Origin: Phocoena phocoena
Taxonomy: Eukaryota > Chordata > Mammalia > Artiodactyla > Phocoenidae
DNA length: 64,000 bases
Assembly: GCF_963924675.1 (NCBI RefSeq)
Contig: NC_089236.1
Location: 33,441,319-33,505,318, forward strand
Reading direction: 5' to 3'
In this document: piece after piece, positions 10,860-20,037 of the stretch
How positions within the stretch are numbered: the stretch's first letter is position 1
How the letters are laid out: the number at the start of each line of letters is the position of its first letter
Translations under genes and position numbers: made by a program
The notes under the pieces: generated by a model
The model's database searches: none
Told to the model about the DNA's origin: nothing
The model's input: the letters and a program-made list of their open reading frames with translations, nothing else

Positions 10860-12771
10860 TCATGGAATTTCAGTTTCTTTTTGCGAGTTTTGGTATTGTT
10901 GCCTTAGCATTAAAACTTGTACCGTACTAATGCGTTCTCTAATAAAGGCTATCAGGCGATTCAGAATGCATGGTCCAAAAGTTAAGAGCAACAATAAAAT
11001 AATGAGGGGCCCTAACAAGGTGGAAACTAAAGTAGTAAGCCAGGGAGATTTATCAAACCATGATTGGAACCACCCTTTTTGATTTTCCCTTTTCTGTTGT
11101 CTTTTGTCCAGGCGCTCCCTAAGTTTGTCCATAGTTTTGGTAATAGCCCCAGAATGATCAATATAAAAGCAGCATTCTTCTTTTAGTGCAGCACATAGTC
11201 CGCCCTCCTTAAGGAACAGCAGATCTAATCCCCTCCTGTTTTGCATTACCACCTCTGAAAGCGAGGTGAGGGATTCTTTTAACTGAGTTATGGAACTTTC
11301 TAACGCCCGGAGGTCAACATCTACAGCTTGTCTTAAGGCATCATAATAGTGGGGTTGTTGGATGAGGGCTGTTGTACCCGTTCCTACCCCGGCTGCCATT
11401 CCTAGTCCTAGGAGTACAGCCAGGGTGAGTGTTATGGGTTCCTTCTTAAACCTTCCTCTGCCCTCATATTCATCTAGAAAGGATGAATCTGAATGATAAA
11501 TGAGTCTGGGGACCAGCTGAACTAACACACAAAAATCGGTTGAAGCTTTAAGGACCTCTAAAGAAATGCAGGGGGTCAATACTGTGTTACATGCCCACCA
11601 TCCATCCGGAGGAGGGAGGAGATACCCTGAGCCCTGTGGGAGGCTTAAATTGGCACAAAGATGTCGGTGGGACGAGGGGGGCGTTCCTACACATGTACCG
11701 TTTCCTAATACTGAGGCCAGGGTCAATTTACTATTTCCTTCTTGTTTCCATCGACATTGATCTGGAGTGTTAACATTATTATAATTAGAATTATATCCTA
11801 TAGCATCATAATAAGGGGGAGGAGCAGCATAGCAAAGCCAACATGATTTGGTAGCCTCCGGGTTTGTGGCATTTAAAACCTCAAAAGCCGCCTGGACCAA
11901 TGAGAGCATTCGGTCCCGGGGGGTCTTGGGCTTGATTGTCATGCCTTTTGGCTCAAAAGTTTGGTTTCTTATCTCTGGTAACGCTGTGGGAGGGGCCAAA
12001 GGTAGCAAAGAGTGCCCTATCTCAGGGTTGGGGCCTATAGGAACTGGAGTAGGGGTTTCAATTTTTAGTTTGATGGTCATTAGTAATCCATCATCATATC
12101 CTTCTTTATAAAATCTGATTCCCCATGAATGGCCATTTATCCAGTTTTTTATCTTTTTTTCCTGGTTCACTAAAAGAAATCTTAAGGGGATAGCACCATT
12201 TAGTACATTCAGGCCTATAAGTTAAGGGGTTGGTTGGGTGTGTATAATTAGCTGTCACCTTAATAAAGTCCCAGCCAGAGGTGGGCTTCCAATAGGTGTC
12301 TCCTGTGGTTTCATATCCCCAGCTTTTGCAATAAAAGTTTTCAGTTCCTCCATATTTATAATTAAGGGACCTGTGGCGATGGAACCCGGGGCATATGTAG
12401 AAAGCAGGAGCTCTTAGCCCAGTCCTCCGAATCCCGTTTTTGCAACCCTTTCCGGAGGAATCAGCTCTAGTTGATAAAATTTTTGGAACATTATGTTGAT
12501 CATAATAGTCTTCTAAATCCCAACCGGGAGCCCCTATGGCCAGTTTACAAACATCAGGAAAAAGGTTTGGCCACCAGGTCCATGGGGGAGCGATATTGCT
12601 AACAGACCATATTACATCTCCAGTTTGGGAAATTACCTGCCAGGTTAAACGCTGGGGCAGGTGAGGACTAAAATTACTCACAGTCAGTAGGGGTAACAAA
12701 GTTAAAGTTATAAGTCTGATGATCGCAGAAGCTTGAGCTTGAGCGGGTTGCTGGTCTTTTGGGCTCGCCAT
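10860..12771 (-). pseudogene. env: Proviral env, broken by one frameshift
   Basis: Envelope polyprotein: SU binds the cell receptor, TM drives fusion. The start is the ATG at 12771-12769, overlapping the pol end by 64 bases. A hydrophobic signal segment follows within the first 35 residues. The frame runs about 220 codons and then shifts in a stretch with T6 and T7 runs on the + strand (12145-12150, 12154-12160). The rest is open in another frame (12170-10860, 436 codons from its first Met) to a TGA at 10862. In that part I see CWLC at residues 110-113, a basic RFKK stretch at 240-243 before a hydrophobic Gly/Ala-rich fusion-peptide-like segment, the CX6CC motif (Cys326, Cys333, Cys334), a membrane span near 378-400 and a short tail. 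The basic site lacks the Arg usual just before the cut. A single-base assembly error in the homopolymer is possible. Confidence 0.92.
12145..12160 (-). other. env frameshift site (homopolymer pair)
   Basis: The upstream env frame stays open to 12106 and the downstream frame is open from before 12170. The coding signal switches between them over the T6-ATC-T7 stretch, so a one-base-type indel there is the simplest cause. It falls in the SU region. Confidence 0.75.
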
Positions 12772-15700
12772 TCCGATGTTGCAGATGCTGGTGCGGCCTT
12801 CACGTGTGAAGCGTGGATCCACGCAGCGATGCCGTCTACCTTTATAGCCGTGGGGGTGGTGAGCAGGACGATGTATGGTCCTTTCCACCGAGGCTCTAGA
12901 GTCTGGGTTCGGTGCCGACGGACGTACACGGAATCTCCGACTTGGAAGGGATGAGCCTCTGCTGGTGTTCCTGGTCGGTAAGCCTCTGCCAGCTGGGACC
13001 ACACCTCCTTTTGGACCAACTGGAGTCCCAACAGCCTAGCATATAAGTCAGTGTTATTCTGGCAGTCAGGACTTAATTTCTCCCTTAGCGTAAAAAGAGG
13101 AGGTGGGGCCCCGTATAGTATTTCAAATGGAGTAAGATAATAGCGGGAGGGGGTATTTCTAGCCCGGAACAGGGCTAAGGGAAGGAGCACCGTCCAATCT
13201 GTACCGCCAGTCTCTATGGACAATTTAGTTAGGGTCTCTTTTAGAGTTCTATTCATTCTCTCTACCTGTCCTGAACTCTGGGGTCTATAGGCACAATGTA
13301 ATTTCCAATCAGTCCCCAGGTATTTGGCCACACCCTGACTTACCTGGGCGACGAAGGCAGGACCATTATCTGATCCTATTACCTTTGGTGCCCCGAACCG
13401 GGGGAAAATTTCTTCTAAGATCTTTTTGGCCACCACAGTAGCTGTCTCCTTCTTCGTCGGGAAAGCTTCTACCCATCCTGAGAAGGTATCTATAAAAACT
13501 AGAAGATACCTGTTACCGTACCTTCCAGGGCGTATTTCAGTGAAGTCGACCTCCCAATAGGCTCCTGGGCGGTCTCCTCTGAGCCTTTTTCCGACCTCAA
13601 GTTTTCCTTTATGGGAGTTTACCTGTTGGCATGGAATGCACTCTCGTGCAATCTGCTCAGCTATTTTGGTTAATCCAGAGGTATCATAACCTGTCTTATG
13701 TAATAGGGATACCATCTTCTTGGTTCCCAAGTGTGTCCATCTGTGAATCTGTTGTAGCATGGATTTTGCTTGTTGAGGAGATAATGTTCCTTTAGTTATG
13801 GCTGGGGTAATTGTTCCCCTATCATTTGGTTTCCCAGGACTCTCATCTGATAGTTCTAGTATGATTTCCCGTAGAGCCACTTCTCGTGCCACCCTATCTG
13901 CCATGTTGTTGCCTCTTGTCACCGGGGTATTGTCCTTCTGGTGTCCGGGGCAATGAATGATGCTGACTTTAGTGGGGAGCATGAGGGCAGCTAGCAGTGC
14001 CACTATTTCTTCTTTGTTTTTAATTTCTTTGCCCGCCGAGGTGAGCAACCCTCTTTGTTGGTAAATGGCCCCATGGACATGGGCGGTAGCAAATGCGTAC
14101 CTACTGTCCGTATAGATGTTTACCTTTTTGTTTTCTGCTAGTTCCAATGCTCTAGTCATGGCGATTAGTTCAGCCCGTTGGGCCGATGTCCCTTGCGGTA
14201 ATGCGGCTGCCCAGATGACCTCTTTCCCGTCTACCACGGCAGCTCCCGCCCGACGCTTACCTTCCTCTGGGAAACTGCTTCCGTCAGTAAACCAGGTAAC
14301 GTCGGCGTTGGGGAGGGGCTGATCCATCAAGTCTGGTCTGCTACGGTGTGCTGCAGCCAGTACTTCCTGACAATCATGGATGACGGTAGTGCTTTCCAGG
14401 TCAGGGTCGGGTAGCAAGGTGGCCGGGTTGAGTCCTGTGGCTGAGGTAAACTTAATACGATCTGAGTTTAACAGCAGGGCTTGGTAATGAGTCATCCTGG
14501 CATTTGTTAGCCATCTGTCGGGTGGCTGGCGAATTACACTTTCTAATGCATGGGGGGCTGTTATCGTTAGGTTCTGCCCCAAAGTCAGTTTGTCAGCATC
14601 TTTGACCAAAGCGGCCACCGCGGCGATTATTTTTAAACAGGCGGGCCATCCTGCTGCCACAGGATCCAATTTCTTTGATAGGTACGCAACCGGGCGATTC
14701 CAGGGGCCCAGTTTCTGAGTTAGTACTCCCTTTGCGATGCCTTTATTCTCGGCCACGTACAGATGAAAAGGCTTAGTAACATCTGGTAGCCCCAGAGCCG
14801 GGGCTGATAGTAGGGCTCGTTTAATTCGGTCAAAAGCCCGTTGTTCTTTATCACCCCAAGCAAAAGGGATGCCATTTTTGGTCAGGGGATATAAACGGGC
14901 TGCTAATTCAGCAAACCCCGGAATCCATAGCCTACAAAATCCGGCCGTCCCCCAAAATTCCCTAACTTGTTTGGGACTCTTGGGGGCCGGTATCCGGGCA
15001 ACAGTGTCTTTCCTGCTTTCCGAAAGCCATCTCTGTCCTCCTTTTAACAAGTACCCCAGGTAACTAACCTGTCGTTGACATATTTGTGCTTTCTTTGCTG
15101 AAGCCCGATATCCCAATGTTCCCAGTTCTGTTAACAGCCTCTCAGTTCCCTTGATGCAGTCCTCTTGGGTTTCAGCAGCTAAAAGAATATCATCGACATA
15201 TTGAAGTAGAGTTACCTGGGGATTGGATTCTCTATAAGATGCCAAATCCTGGTGGAGAGCCTCATCAAAAATGGTGGGGGAGTTCTTGAATCCTTGTGGC
15301 AGGCGAGTCCATGTCAGCTGGCCTGACATCCCAGAGGCTGGATCCTTCCACTCGAAGGCAAAGTAAGGCTGACTGAGAGAAGAAAGTCTCAGGCAGAAGA
15401 AAGCATCTTTAAGATCCAAAACAGTGTACCAAGTGTGCTGAGGTGGAAGAGTACTTAAGAGATTGTAGGGGTTAGGTACCGTGGGGTGGAGGTCCATCAC
15501 CCGCTTATTTACCTCTCGTAGGTCTTGTACCGGTCGGTAATTATTAGTTCCTGGCTTTTTAACTGGCAAAAGAGGGGTATTCCATGCAGATTGGCACCTT
15601 ACCAGGATCCCTAATTCCAGTAACCTTTGTATTTGAGGACGGATGCCATCTCGGGCTTCTTTACTCATGGGGTATTGGCGGACCGTCACTGGGGTGGCGG

Positions 15701-16220
15701 TTGTTTTAAGTTCTACCACCACAGGGGGCCGATATTTTGCCATTCCCATACCGGCAGTTTCTGCCCAAGCCTGTGGAAACCTAGTCATCCAATCCTGCAT
15801 GTCAGTTTGTGGAGGCGAGGGTGTTTCATATATCCTGTGTTCATCTTCCAGTTTCATGGTCAAGATTTGGAGTAATCTCCCTTGGTTGTCAGTTATGGTG
15901 GGCCCTTCTGGTTGAAAGTGGATTTGGGCCCCCACCTTAGAGAGTAAGTCTCTACCTAGCAGAGGGTATGGGCACTCAGGTATGACCAAGAATGAGTGGG
16001 TTACTCGTCCCACCCCAAGATCTACTGTCCTTCGGGTGGTCCATGAGTACTGCTTATTTCCAGTGGCCCCCTGGACCCATGACCTTTTAGTTGAAAGGGG
16101 GCCCTTTGAATGGAGGAGGACTGAGTGCTGGGCTCCGGTGTCCACCAAGAACTGGACGGGTTCCCCCTCCACTTTAAGAGTTACCCTGGGCTCGGGGAGA
16201 GGGTCCGAGCCCTGACTTCC
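12708..16220 (-). CDS. pol: Proviral pol: protease, reverse transcriptase, RNase H, integrase
   Basis: About 1,170 codons are open on the minus strand in the gag frame, directly after the gag UAG, so it would be made as Gag-Pol by readthrough. Counting from the first internal Met (16172), the protease active site DTG is at 11-13. The RT has LPQGF at 291-295 and catalytic Asp253, Asp327 and Asp328 (YVDD at 325-328). RNase H has Asp630, Glu668, Asp689 and Asp759. Integrase has zinc ligands His810, His814, Cys845 and Cys848 and the catalytic triad Asp876, Asp935, Glu971 (35 residues between the last two). A GPY/F-type KGPY block lies near the C-terminus. All key residues are present and there is no internal stop. 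The 3' end overlaps env by 64 bases. Length and order match MLV-like pol. Confidence 0.97.
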   Translation of the reverse strand, partial: GSQGSDPLPEPRVTLKVEGEPVQFLVDTGAQHSVLLHSKGPLSTKRSWVQGATGNKQYSWTTRRTVDLGVGRVTHSFLVIPECPYPLLGRDLLSKVGAQIHFQPEGPTITDNQGRLLQILTMKLEDEHRIYETPSPPQTDMQDWMTRFPQAWAETAGMGMAKYRPPVVVELKTTATPVTVRQYPMSKEARDGIRPQIQRLLELGILVRCQSAWNTPLLPVKKPGTNNYRPVQDLREVNKRVMDLHPTVPNPYNLLSTLPPQHTWYTVLDLKDAFFCLRLSSLSQPYFAFEWKDPASGMSGQLTWTRLPQGFKNSPTIFDEALHQDLASYRESNPQVTLLQYVDDILLAAETQEDCIKGTERLLTELGTLGYRASAKKAQICQRQVSYLGYLLKGGQRWLSESRKDTVARIPAPKSPKQVREFWGTAGFCRLWIPGFAELAARLYPLTKNGIPFAWGDKEQRAFDRIKRALLSAPALGLPDVTKPFHLYVAENKGIAKGVLTQKLGPWNRPVAYLSKKLDPVAAGWPACLKIIAAVAALVKDADKLTLGQNLTITAPHALESVIRQPPDRWLTNARMTHYQALLLNSDRIKFTSATGLNPATLLPDPDLESTTVIHDCQEVLAAAHRSRPDLMDQPLPNADVTWFTDGSSFPEEGKRRAGAAVVDGKEVIWAAALPQGTSAQRAELIAMTRALELAENKKVNIYTDSRYAFATAHVHGAIYQQRGLLTSAGKEIKNKEEIVALLAALMLPTKVSIIHCPGHQKDNTPVTRGNNMADRVAREVALREIILELSDESPGKPNDRGTITPAITKGTLSPQQAKSMLQQIHRWTHLGTKKMVSLLHKTGYDTSGLTKIAEQIARECIPCQQVNSHKGKLEVGKRLRGDRPGAYWEVDFTEIRPGRYGNRYLLVFIDTFSGWVEAFPTKKETATVVAKKILEEIFPRFGAPKVIGSDNGPAFVAQVSQGVAKYLGTDWKLHCAYRPQSSGQVERMNRTLKETLTKLSIETGGTDWTVLLPLALFRARNTPSRYYLTPFEILYGAPPPLFTLREKLSPDCQNNTDLYARLLGLQLVQKEVWSQLAEAYRPGTPAEAHPFQVGDSVYVRRHRTQTLEPRWKGPYIVLLTTPTAIKVDGIAAWIHASHVKAAPASATSEWRAQKTSNPLKLKLLRSSDL

Positions 16221-16223
16221 CTA
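16198..16223 (-). promoter_or_regulatory. Amber readthrough site between gag and pol
   Basis: On the minus strand the junction reads GAT TAG GGA AGT CAG GGC, closely like the MLV UAG readthrough context (UAG followed by GGR and a downstream structure). Pol is open in the same frame. No slippery sequence is needed. The predicted pseudoknot was not folded. Confidence 0.88.
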
Positions 16224-17804
16224 ATCTTCCTCTTCCAATGTTAAAATTTTATCTCTGGTTGGCCTTCCTCCGTTCCTTTTTTTAGGGCATTCTCTTGCCC
16301 AATGACCTTTTTCTTTACAGTAGGCACATTGGTCCTTGTCTAATGGCCGCCTTCTATCCGTTGTTTGCCCTTCCTGTCTATTTCTGTCTCTACTGTTTCC
16401 TCCTCTGACTACAGTGGCCAGTATCTTACTCAAATGTCTTTCTTGCCTCTTATCTCGTCTTACCTCACGAGCCTCTTGTTCCTTCTGCTTTCTTTCTTCC
16501 CTTTCTTCTTCTGTCTCCCTCTTATTATATACCTTATCTGCCTCTTTTACTAAGTCCTGAAGGGAGAAACCTTGTAGGCCATCCAGCCTTTGTAACTTCT
16601 TTCTAATATCAGGGGCCGCCTGGTCAATAAAGGCCATTGCTATGGTGGCCTTATGTTCCTCAGAGGTTGGATCATAAGGAGTGAATCGTCTAAAAGCCTC
16701 CATTAAGCGTTCTAGGAACACGGTTGGTGATTCCTGGGGCCCCTGAGTTACCTCTCTTACCTTAGCCAAATTCGTGGGGTGCCTGGCCGCTCCATGGAGA
16801 CCCGCCACCAGAGCCTGGCGATACATTTTCAGGTGCTCCTTACCTTCCAGGGTATTAAAGTCCCAATTCGGCCTGACGAGTGGAAAACCGGCATCAATCT
16901 CATTAGGCAACTGGGTAGGTTGTCCATTGGCGCCTAACACATTCTTTCTAGCCTCCAGGAGAACCCGTTGCCTCTCCTCAGTTGTGAGGAGAGTCTGGAG
17001 GAGCTGTTGACAATCATCCCAGGTGGGTTGGTGGGAGAAGACAAGAGACTCTATTAGAGCAGTAAGAGCCTGTGGGTTTTCAGAGAAAGTAGGGTTATGC
17101 ATCTTCCAATTATAAAGATCTGCAGAGGAAAAGGGCCAGTATTGAAGGGGCCTATTCCCGTGGTTATCGGGGGGGCCATATTCTCTAAGGGGTAAAGCAG
17201 TAGAATCCGGGGAAACAGCCCTCCGGCTTCTGGTGCCCGCCGAGGGACCCCCCCTTTCCGCCATAACAGGTGGCCCTACTGGTGCGGAGGGTTGTGAAGC
17301 TGGGGGTCCTAGGGGCAACATGGGATTTAGGGCCGGAGGATAAGGAGGTGGGGAATCTAGAAGAAGCAAATCAGACTGCAGGTCAGGATATATCGCCTTT
17401 GGCGGGTCCGGGGCAGCAGATGACTTTTCCGTGTCTGGGGTTTTCTTCAGGGCCAATATCTCCGATTGTGCTGGAGCGCATGCAGACGTGCCTGTTGAGG
17501 AAACAAAAGGCCGGACCCACGGAGGCGGGGAGAGAACTAGATCTTCCCAGACCAGGATATATGGTATCTGTTCTGGGTGTCCGTGGGATCCTGTGTTAAA
17601 GACCCTAGACTTGACTAGCCCAACCTTATCTAACAAAAAAGATCCTTCGGGTGGCCACCCTGTCTGAAATGTAGGCCACTCAGAGGTACACAGCGTTTGC
17701 CATTTTCCTTTCCTCACTTCTACCGAAAAGTTGTGGGCCCTAGCCCTAACTTCGGTCCAGTGGCTTAGGGTAAGAGAAAGAGGAGTCGTCATAGTTTGTC
17801 CCAT
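16221..17804 (-). CDS. gag: Proviral gag polyprotein
   Basis: 527 codons on the minus strand, intact. Gag assembles the particle at the plasma membrane. The N-terminus MGQTMTTPLS carries Gly2 for myristoylation (matrix). A proline-rich p12-like region has the late-budding motif PPPY at 152-155. Capsid starts near 205, with the major homology region at about 354-379 (QGPQESP onward). A highly charged Glu/Arg stretch spans 429-456. One nucleocapsid zinc knuckle CX2CX4HX4C uses Cys493, Cys496, His501 and Cys506. The frame ends in Glu-Glu-Asp then UAG, with pol continuing in frame. An upstream in-frame TGA lies four codons before the ATG, so this ATG is the start and no in-frame longer Gag exists here. 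Confidence 0.97.
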   Translation of the reverse strand: MGQTMTTPLSLTLSHWTEVRARAHNFSVEVRKGKWQTLCTSEWPTFQTGWPPEGSFLLDKVGLVKSRVFNTGSHGHPEQIPYILVWEDLVLSPPPWVRPFVSSTGTSACAPAQSEILALKKTPDTEKSSAAPDPPKAIYPDLQSDLLLLDSPPPYPPALNPMLPLGPPASQPSAPVGPPVMAERGGPSAGTRSRRAVSPDSTALPLREYGPPDNHGNRPLQYWPFSSADLYNWKMHNPTFSENPQALTALIESLVFSHQPTWDDCQQLLQTLLTTEERQRVLLEARKNVLGANGQPTQLPNEIDAGFPLVRPNWDFNTLEGKEHLKMYRQALVAGLHGAARHPTNLAKVREVTQGPQESPTVFLERLMEAFRRFTPYDPTSEEHKATIAMAFIDQAAPDIRKKLQRLDGLQGFSLQDLVKEADKVYNKRETEEEREERKQKEQEAREVRRDKRQERHLSKILATVVRGGNSRDRNRQEGQTTDRRRPLDKDQCAYCKEKGHWARECPKKRNGGRPTRDKILTLEEED

Positions 17805-18060
17805 TGTCGTCCGTCAAAAGAAAGATAATAGTACAGAAAAACAATAAAATTTCAAAAGACACACATTGATATTGCCGCCGCAAACTTAAACCCGAAACCA
17901 ACTCAAATTCAGATGGCAGCTTATATAACCTGCCAGAACCAGATGAAGGGGAGACAAAATTTGTTTCTCCTTCCAGATGGACCACCAGGGCGTCCCCCGG
18001 GGCCCGTGGACACCAGCTTTCGGCACGTATGCCTAGCCAGGAGTCCAATACAGATTTCAC
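17746..18060 (-). other. Leader open frame resembling a glyco-Gag leader, out of the gag frame
   Basis: 104 codons from a Met, on the minus strand, cover the leader and the first 59 bases of gag in a different frame. A hydrophobic run (residues about 68-82, FEILLFFCTIIFLLT) sits just before the gag ATG. That is the place and character of the membrane segment in glyco-Gag leaders of other gammaretroviruses. Here the frame is offset by one base from gag and a TGA closes the gag frame. It may be a disabled glyco-Gag leader, a separate small frame or chance. Confidence 0.4.
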
Positions 18061-18193
18061 AGCAAGCCGGTTCGCACGGCTTTTTCCTAATGGCGGCTAG
18101 CAACAAACAAACGACAAACAAACAGACAATTGGGCTCGAGCCTACCTGATACCTCCGACTCCCGATGTTCTTGTGACCCGGGGGCGAGTGGGG
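17805..18193 (-). other. Proviral 5' untranslated leader
   Basis: 389 bases lie between the primer-binding site and the gag ATG. This is where splice donor and packaging signal lie in related viruses. I did not fold it or pick a donor site. It holds most of the upstream frame described at 17746-18060. Confidence 0.75.
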
Positions 18194-18211
18194 ATCCCGG
18201 ACGAGCCCCCA
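18194..18211 (-). other. Primer-binding site, tRNA-Pro type
   Basis: The minus strand reads TGGGGGCTCGTCCGGGAT, 2 bases after the 5' LTR end. It is identical to the proline tRNA site used by MLV and many gammaretroviruses. Confidence 0.95.
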
Positions 18212-18295
18212 GATGTTAGACCCAAACGGTCTACGAGGGATTCCAACTCGCCCAAGAACCGCCAAGAGTCGAGAGCCGCTGCAACACGCAAGAGG

Positions 18296-18301
18296 TTTAT
18301 T
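18296..18301 (-). terminator. AATAAA in the 5' LTR
   Basis: Same signal as in the 3' LTR, about 75-80 bases after the TATA-like box in viral sense. Normally it is bypassed in the 5' copy. Confidence 0.6.
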
Positions 18302-18376
18302 AGGAGCCGATGCACCAGGGTTCCCTGGAACTCACGCAGGAGGCCGATGGGGAACCCCTAAAAGCGGAATCACATA

Positions 18377-18386
18377 CTTTTTATAG
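18377..18386 (-). promoter_or_regulatory. TATA box of the proviral promoter
   Basis: The minus strand reads CTATAAAAAG. A CCAAT lies about 40 bases upstream in viral sense (ATTGG on the + strand near 18424-18428). The spacing fits a gammaretroviral U3 promoter. Confidence 0.75.
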
Positions 18387-18590
18387 GTTTATTTACTCAT
18401 AGGGCGGGTATATTCTCACAATGATTGGGTAAATGTGGTGACTTTTGAATTCATTGGCTTAGGAACTTTTGTCCCACCTTCTGGCCGTTATAGTTGTCTG
18501 TTCATTGTGGCGGTTAGGGCGTATACCTGTTACGGGCAACTGGAAAATTACCCGCTGTCTGGCAAGTCCCCGTCAACTGAAAAACTCCAA

Positions 18591-18680
18591 GAATTGGTTT
18601 CGATAGGGAGAAGGAGTGGCGCACGATAGGGAAAAGAATTGGTTTCGATAGGGAGAAGGAGTGGCACACGATAGGGAGAA
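18591..18680 (-). repeat. 45-bp direct repeat in U3 of the 5' LTR (two units)
   Basis: Counterpart of 10685-10774. Here the two units differ from each other at two positions (18633 and 18666), both A where the 3' LTR has G. Confidence 0.85.
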
Positions 18681-18733
18681 GAATTGGTTTACGGGAACAA
18701 GTGAGGGGGTGGAAAGTCCCTAAAGGCCCCACA

Positions 18734-18737
18734 CTTG
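18734..18737. repeat. Target-site duplication (right copy), cttg
   Basis: Pairs with 10304-10307. The L1-A sequence resumes right after it with tagtaatctc, matching L1-B. Confidence 0.93.
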
Positions 18738-19979
18738 TAGTAATCTCTCATGATTTTTTTTATTTCTGCAGGGTCAGTTGTTAGTTCTCCTTTTTCATTT
18801 CTAATTCTATTGATTTGAGTCTTCTCCCTTTTTTTTTTGATGAGTCTGGCTAGTGGTTTATCTATTTTGTTTATCTTCTCAAAGAACCAGCTTTTAGTTT
18901 TATTGATCTTTGCTATCATTTCCTTCATTTCTTTTTCATTTATTTCTGATCTGATTTTTATGATTTTTTTTCCTTCTGCTAGCTTTGGGGTTTTTTGGTT
19001 CTTCTTTCTCTAATTGCTTGAGGTGCAAGGTTAGGTTGTTTATTAGAGATGTTTCCTGCTTCTTAAGGTGGGCTTGTAGAGCTATAAACTTCTCCCTTAG
19101 AAATGCTTTTGCTGCATCCCATAGGTTTTGGGTCGTTGTGTCTCCATTGTCATTTGTTTCTAGGTATTTTTTTATTTCCTCTTTGATTTCTTCAGTGATC
19201 ACTTCATTATTAAGTAGTGTATTGTTTAGCCTCCATGTGTTTGTATTTTTTACAGATCTTTTCCTGTAATTGATATCTAGTCTCATGGCATTGTGGTCAG
19301 AAAAGATACTTGATACAATTTCAGTTTTCTTAAATTTACCAAGGTTTGATTTGTGACCCAAGGTATGATCTATCCTGGAGAATGTTCCATGAGCACTTGA
19401 GAAAAATATGTATTCTGTTGTTTTTGGATGGAGTGTCCTATAAATATCAATTAAGTCCATCTTGTTTAATGTATCATTTAAAGCTTGTGTTTCCTTATTT
19501 ATTTTCATTTTGGATGATCTGTCCATGGGTGAAAGTGGGGTGTTAAAGTCCCCTACTATGAATGTGTTACTGTCGATCTCCCCTTTTATGGCTGTTAGTA
19601 TTTGCCTTATGTATTGAGGTGCTCCTATGTTGGGTGCATAAATATTTACAATTGTTATATCTTCTTCTTGGATCGATCCCTTGATCATTATGTAGTGTCC
19701 TTCTTTGTCTCTTTTAATAGTCCTTATTTTAAAGTCTATTTTATCTGATATGAGAATTGCTACTCCAGCTTTCTTTTGGTTTCCATTTGCATGGAATATC
19801 TTTTTCCATCCCCTTACTTTCAGTCTGTATGTGTCTCTAGGTCTGAAGTGGGTCTCTTGTAGACAGCATATATAAGGGTCTTGTTTTTGTATCCATTCAG
19901 CCAATCTGTGTCTTTTGGTGGGAGCATTTAGTCCATTTACATTTAAGGTAATTATCGATATGTATGTTCCTATTCCCAT
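18738..19979 (-). pseudogene. L1-A ORF2, N-terminal part (endonuclease)
   Basis: The start Met at 19979 opens an AP-endonuclease-like domain. It has TLNVNGLN at 11-18, catalytic-type Glu42 in LQETHF, GDFN with its Asp near 144 and SRIDH near 207. This enzyme nicks the target at TTTT/AA-type sites. The frame runs 347 codons to 18936. The coding signal then continues in another frame from 18928. The switch is at a run of eight T on the + strand near 18966-18973, so a single small indel explains it. The gene continues beyond the provirus at 10307. Confidence 0.9.
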
Positions 19980-20037
19980 TTTCTATATTGTTTTGGGTTC
20001 GTTATTATAGGTCTTTTCCTTCTCTTGTGTTTCTTGT

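Larger units (their letters stand above)
10308..18733 (-). mobile_element. Full-length gammaretroviral provirus
   Basis: 8,426 bp on the minus strand, bounded by 520-bp LTRs whose ends read TGT...ACA and flanked by a 4-bp duplication. In viral order it has the 5' LTR, a tRNA-Pro primer site, a leader, gag, a UAG then pol in the same frame, env overlapping the pol end, a polypurine tract and the 3' LTR. The simple genome (no accessory gene frames seen), MLV-type readthrough, single CCHC zinc knuckle, GPY/F integrase end and CX6CC transmembrane subunit all place it in the gammaretroviruses. The known killer whale endogenous retrovirus is the obvious candidate relative in cetaceans. That is from general knowledge and is not aligned here. 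Only env is clearly broken. Confidence 0.96.
18214..18733 (-). repeat. 5' LTR of the provirus
   Basis: 520 bp. It differs from the 3' LTR at 18317, 18344, 18478, 18633 and 18666. The order in viral sense is U3 with the 45-bp repeat (18591-18680), a TATA-like box (18377-18386) and AATAAA (18296-18301). It would serve as the viral promoter. Confidence 0.96.

Noticed and set aside
11566..17667. Many + strand frames of 60-110 codons opposite gag, pol and env
   Set aside because: Shadows of the open minus-strand genes. None shows a family motif.
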